Part shown: positions 1 to 7,999 of the stretch, in pieces
How positions within the stretch are numbered: the stretch's first letter is position 1
How the letters are laid out: each line of letters opens with the position of its first letter
Source of the DNA: Myxococcales bacterium
Lineage (GTDB): Bacteria > Myxococcota_A > UBA9160 > UBA4427
NCBI GenBank assembly: GCA_012959805.1
Contig: DUCN01000013.1
Coordinates: 33,593-97,592 of the forward strand
Direction: 5' to 3'
DNA length: 64,000 nt
Made by a program: the position numbers and the translations under genes
The notes under the pieces: generated by a model
Database searches by the model: none
What the model saw: the letters and a program-made list of their open reading frames with translations, nothing else
What the model was told of the DNA's origin: nothing

Positions 1-276
1 GGGCTGCATCGGTTGCTTTCCTCGCTCGATCTGATTCGCGCGGCGCGTGTCCTGATCGTGGTGGCGGGGATGGAGGGCGCACTTCCGTCGGTCGTCGGGG
101 GCCTGGTCGATAAACCTGTCATCGCGGTGCCGACGAGCATCGGGTATGGGGCGTCGCTTGGCGGCATCACAGCATTGCTCGGGATGTTGACCAGCTGTGC
201 CTCGAATGTGACCGCGGTGAATATCGACAACGGGTTTGGCGCGGCACACGTCGCGACTCTCATTAATCGGCTTTAG
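1..276 (+). CDS. larB: LarB, nickel-pincer cofactor biosynthesis carboxylase (C-terminal part only)
   Basis: The reading frame is open from base 1 and ends with TAG at 274-276, so only about 91 C-terminal residues are present; the start lies upstream of the window. The segment has the strongly conserved LarB/AIR-carboxylase-like signature [16 protein letters not shown], then [14 protein letters not shown] and [10 protein letters not shown]. LarB carboxylates and hydrolyses nicotinic acid adenine dinucleotide in the first step of the nickel-pincer nucleotide cofactor used by lactate racemase-type enzymes. larC follows on the same strand, which supports the call. No larE or larA is in the window. 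Confidence 0.93.
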   Translation, partial: GLHRLLSSLDLIRAARVLIVVAGMEGALPSVVGGLVDKPVIAVPTSIGYGASLGGITALLGMLTSCASNVTAVNIDNGFGAAHVATLINRL

Positions 277-355
277 GCAGCCATTAATCGGCTCAAAACA
301 ACCAACAATAAGCTCTCGACGATCACAAGTTCTCGACAGCTTTATTCAAAGAACG

Positions 356-1651
356 GTGGGTCGCGTGGGTCGCAAGGTTCTTCATCTCGATGCGTTCTCC
401 GGCGCGGCCGGAAACATGTTCATGGGCGCGCTACTCGACGTGGGTTTGTCTCGGAAGAGGCTGGTCGAAGAACTCGCGCCGCTCGGGCTGGATTTCAAAC
501 TCGTCGTAAAGAAGGTTCAGCGGTCTGGATTCGCCGCACGTTATGTCGATGTGAGAGTTCCCGTCGATCCCGCCAAGAAGCGTGCCGAGCAACGCGCGCA
601 TAAGCAGGGCAGCCATGCGGGTGATACCCACGATTCCTCGCACGGTCACGAACACAGCCACCACCACGTACACACACACGCTCACGGGCGCCGGTATCGC
701 GATATCCGAAAGCTGCTCAAGGGTGCAAGGCTGAAGCCATCAATCAAAGCCCGCAGCCTCGCAATTTTCGAGGCACTCGCTCATGCGGAGGCGAAGGTTC
801 ACGGAGCCGCTCTGGAGGATGTGCATTTCCATGAAGTGGGGGCCGTCGACGCGATCGTGGATGTGACGGCCGCAGCGATTGGTCTCGAGTTGCTCGACAT
901 TTCGCGTGTGACCTGTTCCCCGATCGCGATCGGGTCTGGAACGATCGCGTCGGACCATGGAATCATTCCGCTACCGGCCCCTGCGACGATCGAATTATTG
1001 AGGGGGATTCCGACCGTTCCCGCTGGCGTTGAATGGGAGACGCTGACGCCGACCGGTGCGGCGATTCTGCGCACCGTCGTGGATGAGTTCTGTCCTCTAC
1101 CGGCGATGACGATCGATCGGGTCGGCTACGGAGCGGGCAATGATCGAAAGGGTCCACTGCCCAACGTCTTGCGTGCAGTGATCGGGGAGGGGCAGTCGAT
1201 TAGCGGGGATCGGGTGGTTTGCATCGAGGCCAATCTCGATGATTTCGTGCCCGAGCATTTCGATTATGTGATGGAGCGGCTTTTCGAAGAAGGTGCGCTC
1301 GACGTTTCGCTGCAACATCTGCAGATGAAGAAGAACAGGCCGGGATTTCTCCTCCGCGTCCTGGCGCGGCCCGTCGATCGAGATCTTCTTTCGCGAATCG
1401 TCTTCGCCGAATCGACGTCGATCGGGGTTCGGGTTTCTGAATGGGATCGGCTGGTGCTCGAGCGCAAGTCGATCCGTGTGAAGAGCAAGCTCGGTTCGAT
1501 TCGGGTCAAGGTGATTCACGGACCGGATGGGGACGTTCAGTTTTCGCCGGAATACGATGATTGCAAGAAGGCCGCGAAGAAGAGCGGCATCGCGCTACGC
1601 GAAGTGGTGCGGCGCGTATCGGAGCAGGCGAGAAAGGAAGCGGAGCAGTGA
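356..1651 (+). CDS. larC: LarC, nickel insertion protein of the nickel-pincer cofactor pathway
   Basis: About 431 residues. The N-terminus has the LarC hallmark LHLDAFSGAAGNMFMGALLD. Residues ~90-113 form a histidine-rich loop (about ten His within 24 residues), as expected for a nickel-handling protein. LarC is known to insert nickel into the thiolated pyridinium mononucleotide at the expense of CTP. The frame is open further upstream (to 236), but homology starts at KVLHLDAF, so I place the start at GTG 356; GTG 365 is an equally possible start and neither has a strong ribosome binding site. The last codons overlap the next gene by GTGA, implying translational coupling. Confidence 0.93.
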   Translation: MGRVGRKVLHLDAFSGAAGNMFMGALLDVGLSRKRLVEELAPLGLDFKLVVKKVQRSGFAARYVDVRVPVDPAKKRAEQRAHKQGSHAGDTHDSSHGHEHSHHHVHTHAHGRRYRDIRKLLKGARLKPSIKARSLAIFEALAHAEAKVHGAALEDVHFHEVGAVDAIVDVTAAAIGLELLDISRVTCSPIAIGSGTIASDHGIIPLPAPATIELLRGIPTVPAGVEWETLTPTGAAILRTVVDEFCPLPAMTIDRVGYGAGNDRKGPLPNVLRAVIGEGQSISGDRVVCIEANLDDFVPEHFDYVMERLFEEGALDVSLQHLQMKKNRPGFLLRVLARPVDRDLLSRIVFAESTSIGVRVSEWDRLVLERKSIRVKSKLGSIRVKVIHGPDGDVQFSPEYDDCKKAAKKSGIALREVVRRVSEQARKEAEQ

Positions 1652-2424
1652 GCGTGGCGGAAGCGGGTACGACCGAGGAAGTCGATGCGAGTGATTTTGA
1701 TTTTCGGCCGGCGCCGGGCGACGCGAATGGTGCGGCGGTGCTCTGTCTACATGGCTTGACCGGAACGCCTTACGAGGTGCGACCGATCGCCGAGGCGCTG
1801 GTCGCACGCGGTGTTCGGGCGCGAGGGCCCTGGATGGCCGGTCATGAAGATGGCTCCGAAGCGCTGGCCAAGACCACGTATCAGGATTGGATCGAGCTAG
1901 CACGTGGCGAACTCGCAAAGCTCAAGGCGGAACACGATCGAGTCTTTCTCGTCGGGATGTCGATGGGTGGATTGGTGAGCCTGCGACTGGCGGAGACGGA
2001 AAAGGTGGATGCCGTGGTGGTGATTGGAACCCCCCTGGTTCTGGGGCCGCCTATACCCCAGATTCTTCCATTGGTTCGCTTGTTCGCCTCTTCGCGTCAG
2101 AAAACGGGTTCAGATATTCAAGAGCCGGGTGCGCGCGCGCGGCATCCCGGTCTCGATGCGATGCCACTTGCGTCGGTTGCCGAGTTGATCAAGTTGCAGG
2201 CGAAGGTGGTTCCGGCGCTCTCGGAGATCGATGTGCCGATCCTTGTTGCCCATGGCCGCCTGGATACGACGGCTCGGCCGCGGGACGCCGAGCGGGTCTA
2301 TCGCGAGGTGTCGTCGACGGACAAGGAATTATTTTACCTCGAGCGCTCGGGCCATGTGGCCACCGTCGATTACGATGGACCCGCGCTTGCGCGGGCGGCA
2401 GCCGATTTCCTGGGGCGTCGATAA
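1648..2424 (+). CDS. Alpha/beta hydrolase, carboxylesterase Est30-like
   Basis: About 258 residues from GTG 1648, inside the GTGA overlap with larC. The fold is recognisable from the oxyanion segment CLHGLTGTPYEVRPIAEAL (residues ~33-51), the nucleophile elbow GMSMGG (Ser ~105), an acidic residue in HGRLDTTARP and the catalytic His in SGHVATVDYD near the C-terminus. Est30-type carboxylesterases and monoacylglycerol-lipase-like enzymes share this pattern and cleave short-to-medium acyl esters. No signal peptide is seen, so it should be cytoplasmic. The true substrate is unknown, and cotranscription with larBC does not by itself mean a role in that pathway. Confidence 0.85.
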   Translation: MSVAEAGTTEEVDASDFDFRPAPGDANGAAVLCLHGLTGTPYEVRPIAEALVARGVRARGPWMAGHEDGSEALAKTTYQDWIELARGELAKLKAEHDRVFLVGMSMGGLVSLRLAETEKVDAVVVIGTPLVLGPPIPQILPLVRLFASSRQKTGSDIQEPGARARHPGLDAMPLASVAELIKLQAKVVPALSEIDVPILVAHGRLDTTARPRDAERVYREVSSTDKELFYLERSGHVATVDYDGPALARAAADFLGRR

Positions 2425-3037
2425 AATCGGATGCTAGGCGTCGCCAGAAATCGGTGCCAACGCTCCGATTCGAGCCAGGTGAGATATTTGATGAGGGCGG
2501 CTTCGCCATGTGATTCACCGGGTAACGGGAAGGCGAGTACCGATCCAGCTTCGACACTGCCTACGTCGATCTTCAGTTTCGGGAGAAGTCGTCAAGAACA
2601 CGCTCTCCTCGGGACACTTCGCGTCGTCGCGGGAGACCTCCTTGAGCGGTCCGGAGCTCACGGACACAAAGAGGATTCCCCGGAGGGGATTGCTTCTAAT
2701 GGGCTTAGGATCAAGGCCATAGGGAGATAGCCGGGGGTTTATTGTCTTCGGCGCCCCCTCGGATGAGGAATGCTCATGGTTCTACTGACCCGGACCGTCC
2801 GCATCTGTCGGGCGCCCGGGTATAGGCGGGCGGTCGACTTTTCAGACGGGCGACGATGACCATTCTCCTCGCCGAGCTCTCGGGTCTCACCGCGGCGGGT
2901 ACACGCGATTGGGATTGTTCGCCGAGGGCTCTGGGCAGTACGAGGTCGACGGCGGGTGTCGCCCATCCTGCATATGATTGTCATCGGGATGAACGAAATG
3001 TCCAAGAAAGACCGAACGCGGAGAGGCAATCGATGTG
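2425..3037 (+). other. Intergenic stretch without a recognisable gene
   Basis: About 610 bases lie between the esterase and rsmJ. Open frames on both strands are short, lack family motifs and have biased, arginine-rich shadow-like composition. The only functional signal I see is the purine-rich GAGAGG at 3021-3026, a ribosome binding site for the next gene. It could hold a degraded gene or a promoter region. Confidence 0.5.
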
Positions 3038-3832
3038 ATGACTCATTCGGCGATTGAGAATCATCGAGTCGTTGCGGGTCCGACAGTGCGTTTCGAGAGT
3101 CTCCTCGCAACGCTTGGAATTACCTGTGAAGGAGAGAAGAGCGGGTCTGCTTCGAGCGATTTCGGTCTTTCGCAAGAGGCTTTCACGTTAGTCGAAGCCG
3201 AGGGTCGACTCGAATTGCGACCGCCAGGCGAAGCGGAGAACTCCGGAATCTCGGCACACTTTCCGCCCGACCGTTTCGTCGGGAAGGGCTCGAAGAGCAT
3301 CCTCGTTCGCGCCTTCGGTAAGAAAGCGAATGTGATATTCGATCTCACGGCAGGGCTGGGGGGTGACGCTTATCGTCTGGCCCGATCCGGTCATCAGGTC
3401 TTTGCCAGCGAACGCGATTCCGCCATCTACGCTTTACTCATCTCGGGATGGGAACGGGATCGTGAATTGGGGAATGTGGATCTCGAGGTATCCAAGCGTC
3501 TCGAATTCAGCCAAGAGGAGGGCGCGCGCGTGTTGGATCAAATCGACCAGGCCGATATAGGCGTCTATCTCGATCCGATGTATCCGCGGCCGCGCCGGCA
3601 TAAGGCCTTGCCAAAGCGTGAGCTGCAAGTGCTTAGGCAACTTCTTGGTGATGATGAAGACGACGCGGCCGTCCTTCTGGAATTGGCGAGATTGCGCGCG
3701 GCGCGCGTCGTCGTGAAGAGACCACATCGGGCTCCCCCGCTCTTGCCGGACGTGAGTTTTGCACTGTCGACCAAACTCGTTCGCTTGGATGTCTACGTGA
3801 ACCCAGATCTGATGCAGGCGGCGTCTTCATGA
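3038..3832 (+). CDS. rsmJ: RsmJ-like 16S rRNA (guanine-N2) methyltransferase
   Basis: About 264 residues. RsmJ methylates G1516 of 16S rRNA using S-adenosylmethionine. The SAM-binding motif I is visible in VIFDLTAGLGGDAYRLA, and the catalytic-loop region reads YLDPMYPRPRRHKALPKRE, matching the DPMxP motif of the RsmJ/YhiQ family. VVVKRP and the final Ser-Thr-Lys-Leu-Val-Arg-Leu-Asp strand are also family features. Start: ATG 3038, with GTG 3035 immediately upstream as an alternative; GAGAGG at 3021-3026 serves either. The stop overlaps rsmE by ATGA. Confidence 0.88.
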   Translation: MTHSAIENHRVVAGPTVRFESLLATLGITCEGEKSGSASSDFGLSQEAFTLVEAEGRLELRPPGEAENSGISAHFPPDRFVGKGSKSILVRAFGKKANVIFDLTAGLGGDAYRLARSGHQVFASERDSAIYALLISGWERDRELGNVDLEVSKRLEFSQEEGARVLDQIDQADIGVYLDPMYPRPRRHKALPKRELQVLRQLLGDDEDDAAVLLELARLRAARVVVKRPHRAPPLLPDVSFALSTKLVRLDVYVNPDLMQAASS

Positions 3833-4545
3833 GCATGCTCTGGGTCTGGGTCGACGAACTCACAGAGATAGGGTCGGGTTCGATCGAATTGTCGCGGGAT
3901 GAGGCGCGACACGTCACGGCTCGACGTCTACGTGTTGGCGATTCCCTCGTTGTGTTCGACGGCCGGGGCGCAACGGCGGATGCAAGGATCGAATCCGTCG
4001 CACAGCGCTCCGTCCGCCTCGAAGTCGATGTGATTTACGAGAATCCGAGCCCGGGCTCCGGGCTCGTGATCGCGAGTGCAATTCCGAAGGGCGATCGACT
4101 CGGAACGATGTTGCAGATGCTGACGCAGCTCGGTCTGGAGGTGTGGCAGCCGCTGGTTCTGGATGACTCGGCCATCCGAAAACTCGATTCCAGCGCATCG
4201 AGACTTCAGCGAATTTGTATCGAGAGCGCCAAAGTGGCCCGGCGTCCTTGGAGGCTTGAACTACGCGAAACGACGACCCTGGACATGTTATTCGAGGGCG
4301 AGTCAAATTTCGAGAATGTCTATTACGGGGATCGAGTCGGCAAAGCGTTCGGCGTCGGTCTTGATCTCGATGGGGAGGCGGCCGTGGTCATCATTGGCCC
4401 CGAGGCGGGATTCTCGGAATCCGAGCGAAAGTACCTTGAGATTTCGGGGGCGATGGCAATCTCCTTCGGTCAGCATAATCTGCGGATTGAAACCGCTGCG
4501 GTCGCGGCGATGACCGCCGCGAATTTTGTGAAAGCGCCACGATGA
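3829..4545 (+). CDS. rsmE: RsmE, 16S rRNA (uracil(1498)-N3)-methyltransferase
   Basis: About 238 residues, the usual RsmE length. It belongs to the SPOUT (knotted) methyltransferases. Diagnostic segments are IASAIPKGDRLGTMLQMLTQ in the middle, IIGPEAGFSESE (SAM-binding knot) and LRIETAAVAAM at the C-terminus. RsmE methylates U1498 in the decoding region of the small ribosomal subunit. It starts in an ATGA overlap with rsmJ and ends in an ATGA overlap with ilvA, so the three genes form a tightly coupled operon. Confidence 0.94.
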   Translation: MSMLWVWVDELTEIGSGSIELSRDEARHVTARRLRVGDSLVVFDGRGATADARIESVAQRSVRLEVDVIYENPSPGSGLVIASAIPKGDRLGTMLQMLTQLGLEVWQPLVLDDSAIRKLDSSASRLQRICIESAKVARRPWRLELRETTTLDMLFEGESNFENVYYGDRVGKAFGVGLDLDGEAAVVIIGPEAGFSESERKYLEISGAMAISFGQHNLRIETAAVAAMTAANFVKAPR

Positions 4546-6074
4546 GTGATAGGGAATTACTGGAAAGAATCGATCGTGCGCCCGTCTACGACGTTGCAGT
4601 CGAAACACCGCTGGACGAAGCCAAACTCTTGTCGAGTCAACTTGGCAATCGGGTCTTGATCAAGCGAGAAGATCTGCAACCTGTCTTCTCGTTCAAGATT
4701 CGGGGCGCCTACAACAAACTCGTCCAGCTAAGCGATGCCGAGCGAAAGTCCGGGGTTGTTGCGGCCTCGGCTGGCAACCACGCACAGGGCGTCGCGTTGG
4801 CTGCGACGAAATTGGGGGTCCAATCGCGCATCGTGATGCCGCGTACGACGCCGGGCATCAAGGTCGATGCGGTGCGGCGCTTTGGAGGGGAGGCGATTCT
4901 CGAGGGTGATAGTTACGACGAGGCAGTCGCTCTCGCTAAGCGGATCCAAGAAGATGAAGGACGAATCTTTGTTCACGCGTATGACGATCTCGATGTAATC
5001 GCCGGGCAGGGCACGGTTGGCGTCGAAATTTTTCGACAGCATCCAGATCCCATCGATGTGCTCTTTGTACCCGTCGGGGGTGGCGGACTGATTGCGGGGA
5101 TTGCAGCGGTCGCTCGCCACGTTTCGCCCAGGACCCGAGTGATCGGTGTCGAGCCGGAAGATGCGGCCTGTCTGGCAGGGGCTTTGGCGGCGGGGAAGCG
5201 AGTGGATGTTGGGCCGGTGGGGCTCTTTGCGGATGGCGTCGCGGTTGCCCAGATTGGAGAGCGACCCTTCGAGATCGTACGTGATCTCGTCGATGAAGTC
5301 GTCACCGTGAGTATTGATGAGATTTGCGCGGCGATCCGGGACGTCTTCGATGATACGCGGTCGATTGCCGAGCCAGCGGGTGCGCTCTCGATCGCTGGCA
5401 TGAAGCGCTGGGTCTCGAATGGCGATATTCGCGGAGCCACGCTCGTTGCCATCAACAGCGGTGCAAACATGAATTTTGATCGCTTACGACACGTCGCCGA
5501 ACGAGCCGCCATCGGGGAGCATCGCGAAGCACTTCTCGCGGTCACGATTCCAGAGCACCCGGGAGCCTTTCGTTCCTTGTGTCGCGCTCTCGGCGATCAC
5601 TCGGTCACCGAATTCAACTACCGGATTGGCGATCCCGCTAACGGTCGCGATGTCGGCGATGCGCACGTCTTTGTCGGAGTGGGCCTCTCGGGTCGCATTG
5701 CCGAACGGCAAAGCGTGATCGCGGGTTTGGAGGAAGCCGGCTTTGCCGTCGTAGACATGACGGGAAATGAGATGGCCAAGCTTCATGTCCGCTTCATGGT
5801 GGGCGGGCGTGCATCGATGTCCGACGAGCGACTGTTCCGATTCGAGTTTCCTGAACGGCCGGGCGCGCTGGTTCGATTTCTCGATCGGATTGGGGGCCGC
5901 TGGAATATCAGTCTTTTCCACTATCGCAATCATGGCGCCGCATTCGGCCGCGTGTTGGCGGGCCTCGAAGTCGCGGACGTGGATGCGGCGGAGTTCGCCC
6001 GCTTTTTAGAAGAACTCGGATATCCGTGGGTCGAAGAGAGCGATAATCCGGCGGCCGGACTTTTCCTAGGCTGA
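4542..6074 (+). CDS. ilvA: Threonine ammonia-lyase, biosynthetic type with two regulatory ACT-like domains
   Basis: 510 residues, the length of the long allosteric threonine deaminase. The N-terminal fold-type II PLP domain has the cofactor lysine in FSFKIRGAYNKL (Lys ~52), SAGNHAQGVA, and the phosphate-binding loop PVGGGGLIAGIA. The C-terminal ~180 residues hold two ACT-like repeats, recognisable by IPEHPGAFRSLCRAL and FPERPGALVRFLDRIGG. It converts threonine to 2-oxobutanoate for isoleucine synthesis; the ACT domains normally confer feedback control by isoleucine. It begins within rsmE by ATGA overlap. Confidence 0.93.
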   Translation: MSDRELLERIDRAPVYDVAVETPLDEAKLLSSQLGNRVLIKREDLQPVFSFKIRGAYNKLVQLSDAERKSGVVAASAGNHAQGVALAATKLGVQSRIVMPRTTPGIKVDAVRRFGGEAILEGDSYDEAVALAKRIQEDEGRIFVHAYDDLDVIAGQGTVGVEIFRQHPDPIDVLFVPVGGGGLIAGIAAVARHVSPRTRVIGVEPEDAACLAGALAAGKRVDVGPVGLFADGVAVAQIGERPFEIVRDLVDEVVTVSIDEICAAIRDVFDDTRSIAEPAGALSIAGMKRWVSNGDIRGATLVAINSGANMNFDRLRHVAERAAIGEHREALLAVTIPEHPGAFRSLCRALGDHSVTEFNYRIGDPANGRDVGDAHVFVGVGLSGRIAERQSVIAGLEEAGFAVVDMTGNEMAKLHVRFMVGGRASMSDERLFRFEFPERPGALVRFLDRIGGRWNISLFHYRNHGAAFGRVLAGLEVADVDAAEFARFLEELGYPWVEESDNPAAGLFLG

Positions 6075-6506
6075 TTCTCCGAGCAGTTTTCGGAGTCGAC
6101 GGAAATCCTGCCGGATTCTCCAGACGAAGAAGGGGCGACCGAACCGACCTAGGAGCCGGACTCCTTCGAAATGGAAGTAGCGTGTTTTTGACTCGCCTTC
6201 GGGTCGCGCGGCCATTCCGATCTGCCCGGAGCGTCCCTGCATCACGCAAAAACCTGGACGCAGGATGACATTGAACTCGTCCCAGAAGCCGAGGGGTGAA
6301 CGAGACTTGAGCCGCAGTCGGTCGCCGTTTCGGTCGAGAATCTCGAGTCGACTAACGGCCGCTTCGATGCGTGGTGTATTGGTTTTGAGGTCTTCAATAA
6401 ATCGCCAGAAAGAATTCGAAGGGAACGTCGAAGACGGCTTTGTCCACGGCGACATGCCGCAGATTGGCCACGCATGCCGATTGTCGCGGAGTGGAGTGTC
6501 GGCCAC
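6066..6506 (-). CDS. SRPBCC-type (START/Bet v1-like) protein, possibly frameshifted at its N-terminus
   Basis: Up to 146 residues. The segment from RIEAAVSRLEILDRNGDR through WDEFNVILRPGFCVMQGR, IGMAARPEG and RYFHFEGVRLLGRFGRPFF is typical of small SRPBCC ligand-binding proteins with a C-terminal amphipathic helix. The first ~40 residues in this frame look unlike the fold. A different frame of the same strand encodes VAVDKAVFDVPFEFF at about 6410-6460, which resembles the missing first strand, so a frameshift near 6400 is likely. The 3' end overlaps the end of ilvA by nine bases tail to tail. Ligand and role are unknown. Confidence 0.55.
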   Translation of the reverse strand: MADTPLRDNRHAWPICGMSPWTKPSSTFPSNSFWRFIEDLKTNTPRIEAAVSRLEILDRNGDRLRLKSRSPLGFWDEFNVILRPGFCVMQGRSGQIGMAARPEGESKTRYFHFEGVRLLGRFGRPFFVWRIRQDFRRLRKLLGESA

Positions 6507-6672
6507 CTCTTTCGAAATGCCTCGCGGGCGCGATGCAGTCTGGATTTGATGGTGCCTTGAGCGAGGTGCAACAGGTCAGCGGCCTCAAATCGCTCATCGC
6601 GATAAGATCACCGCGCTGTGCCGCCTGAACTTGGTCGAAAGTCACCACGGCCAAAGGAATGGGGAGAGGCAT
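6500..6672 (-). pseudogene. Remnant of an ECF sigma factor with most of the middle deleted
   Basis: On the minus strand one frame starts with VTFDQVQAAQRGD (6606-6645), the usual N-terminal entry helix of an ECF sigma factor. After about 6600 the frame changes and reads ERFEAADLLHLAQGTIKSR then LHRAREAFRKRW, an unmistakable sigma region 4.2 with its helix-turn-helix. Only about 45 of the usual ~170-180 residues survive, and the two parts are in different frames. It directly precedes the SRPBCC gene, so the pair may once have been an operon. Confidence 0.7.
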
Positions 6673-6723
6673 CGCTCAATGGTTCCGATGAAGAAGAAGA
6701 AATCGGTGGATTGGGCCGATGCT

Positions 6724-7314
6724 TCAAGGGGTGGGCGAGTCTTCTTCGCGCAGTCGAATCTGTCCGAAGAGCTCCGGGTGTTTGCCTTGTCGCCCTTCGT
6801 AGAAAGCGCGAATCGTGTCCATGTCCTGTCGGGGGTCGCCCGCCGGAAAGAAAGCCGGACCGAAGCCCCCCATTTTCTGGGTGTAGTCGAGGTAGCTCAT
6901 GACAATCGGGACTCTCGCGGTCATGGCAATATGGTAGAAGCCGGATTTCCAATACTCGACATAGCCGCGTGTGCCTTCGGCCGGTACGACTAGGCCGAGT
7001 TCTTCATGCTCGTCGAAAGTTCGAGCCATCGCCGTCACCATCTTCTCGCTTCGGTTCCGATGAACGGGAACGCCTCCGAGGGCGCGAGCGAAAAATCCGA
7101 ATGGCCAACGGAAGAGCGTGTGCTTGCCCATCCAGGAGATCTCGATCTCAAAGAGTGCGGCAAAGGCGATGAGATAGATGAAATCCCAATTCGTCGTGTG
7201 AGGCGCGGCAATGAGCACGAACTTTTTGGGTTCGGGCCGAACTCCGTCCGGCTTCCAACCCGTCACGGCGATTAAGATTCGGGCGAGTAATCGTCGGACC
7301 GGGCGCTTGCGCAT
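6724..7314 (-). CDS. Lysophospholipid/1-acylglycerol-3-phosphate acyltransferase family protein
   Basis: About 196 residues. The PlsC-family H(X4)D motif is HTTNWD (residues ~34-39), followed by GGVPVHRNRSEK (block II) and VVPAEGTRGYVEYWKSGFYHIA (block III with the EGTR motif). These define glycerolipid acyltransferases that move acyl chains onto lysophosphatidate or related acceptors at the membrane. It is shorter than typical PlsC (~240) and lacks an obvious N-terminal membrane anchor beyond a hydrophobic stretch in residues 7-20. It stands alone, upstream of the decayed sigma locus on the same strand. Confidence 0.82.
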   Translation of the reverse strand: MRKRPVRRLLARILIAVTGWKPDGVRPEPKKFVLIAAPHTTNWDFIYLIAFAALFEIEISWMGKHTLFRWPFGFFARALGGVPVHRNRSEKMVTAMARTFDEHEELGLVVPAEGTRGYVEYWKSGFYHIAMTARVPIVMSYLDYTQKMGGFGPAFFPAGDPRQDMDTIRAFYEGRQGKHPELFGQIRLREEDSPTP

Positions 7315-7414
7315 GTTTTGAGCTTAGCCCTTTCATGGTCGAGCGGCTGCGTAGCAGCCTTGTCCAAGGACGAGTCAAACGCGTCGATTTGCAGAGAGCG
7401 GGGTCGGTTGCCAG

Positions 7415-7855
7415 CTAGAAGATGGCCGCGTCGAGCGAAATGGCGCCGGGGCCCATCAATAGGAACATGAAACAGACGACGGCGAGGTTAAGGGTATATT
7501 CGGCGCCGGGAGGTTCGTTGGTGATCAGGTAGCCGGCGCCGCGATGGCCGACGATGCCAGCGACGGCCATCGTGATGATCAGAACGAGCGCGGCCGGCCG
7601 GGTCGCGAGGCCAAGGACGAGCAGAGAACCACCTAAGAGTTCCGAGGCCATCGCCAGGCGCGCTTGAAGGGCTGGCATGGGGACGCCCAGCTCTCCGAGC
7701 CAGGTAGCAAACCCGTCCATTGTTCCCGAGCCGACGATTCCGAGCTTGCCGAGGGCATGCACCACGAAGCAGAGACCGATCGCGATTCGCCCGACCAGCA
7801 AGGCGAGATCGACGAAGAGCGAATTATTTCCGTGGAGAAGGGTGCCGAGATCCAT
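7415..7855 (-). CDS. DoxX family membrane protein
   Basis: About 146 residues with four hydrophobic segments. The first contains LALLVGRIAIGLCFVVHALGK, and the later MASELLGGSLLVLGLATRPAA is typical of the DoxX/DoxD-like family. These small inner-membrane proteins have been linked to quinone-dependent redox chemistry and oxidative-stress complexes, but the exact function is unsettled. It is transcribed divergently from ileS; the 144-base gap should hold promoters for both. Confidence 0.85.
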   Translation of the reverse strand: MDLGTLLHGNNSLFVDLALLVGRIAIGLCFVVHALGKLGIVGSGTMDGFATWLGELGVPMPALQARLAMASELLGGSLLVLGLATRPAALVLIITMAVAGIVGHRGAGYLITNEPPGAEYTLNLAVVCFMFLLMGPGAISLDAAIF

Positions 7856-7999
7856 GAGCTGTTTCCCTTTTTCTTGGGTTCTCCCGGTTTAGCACAATCG
7901 CAAGCGTGATCGGCGGCTTGGCGATTGAGACGTTGAGCGTTTGCCCCCATACTCCCAGCCCATGGAGCAGCCCGAGGGTGGGCTGCAAGAAAGGCTGAG

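Noticed and set aside
236..355. Longer N-terminus of LarC
   Set aside because: Residues upstream of GTG 356 have no LarC resemblance and overlap the end of larB.
631..690. His-codon-rich CAC/CAT run as a repeat element
   Set aside because: It is the coding sequence of the LarC metal-binding loop, not a DNA repeat.
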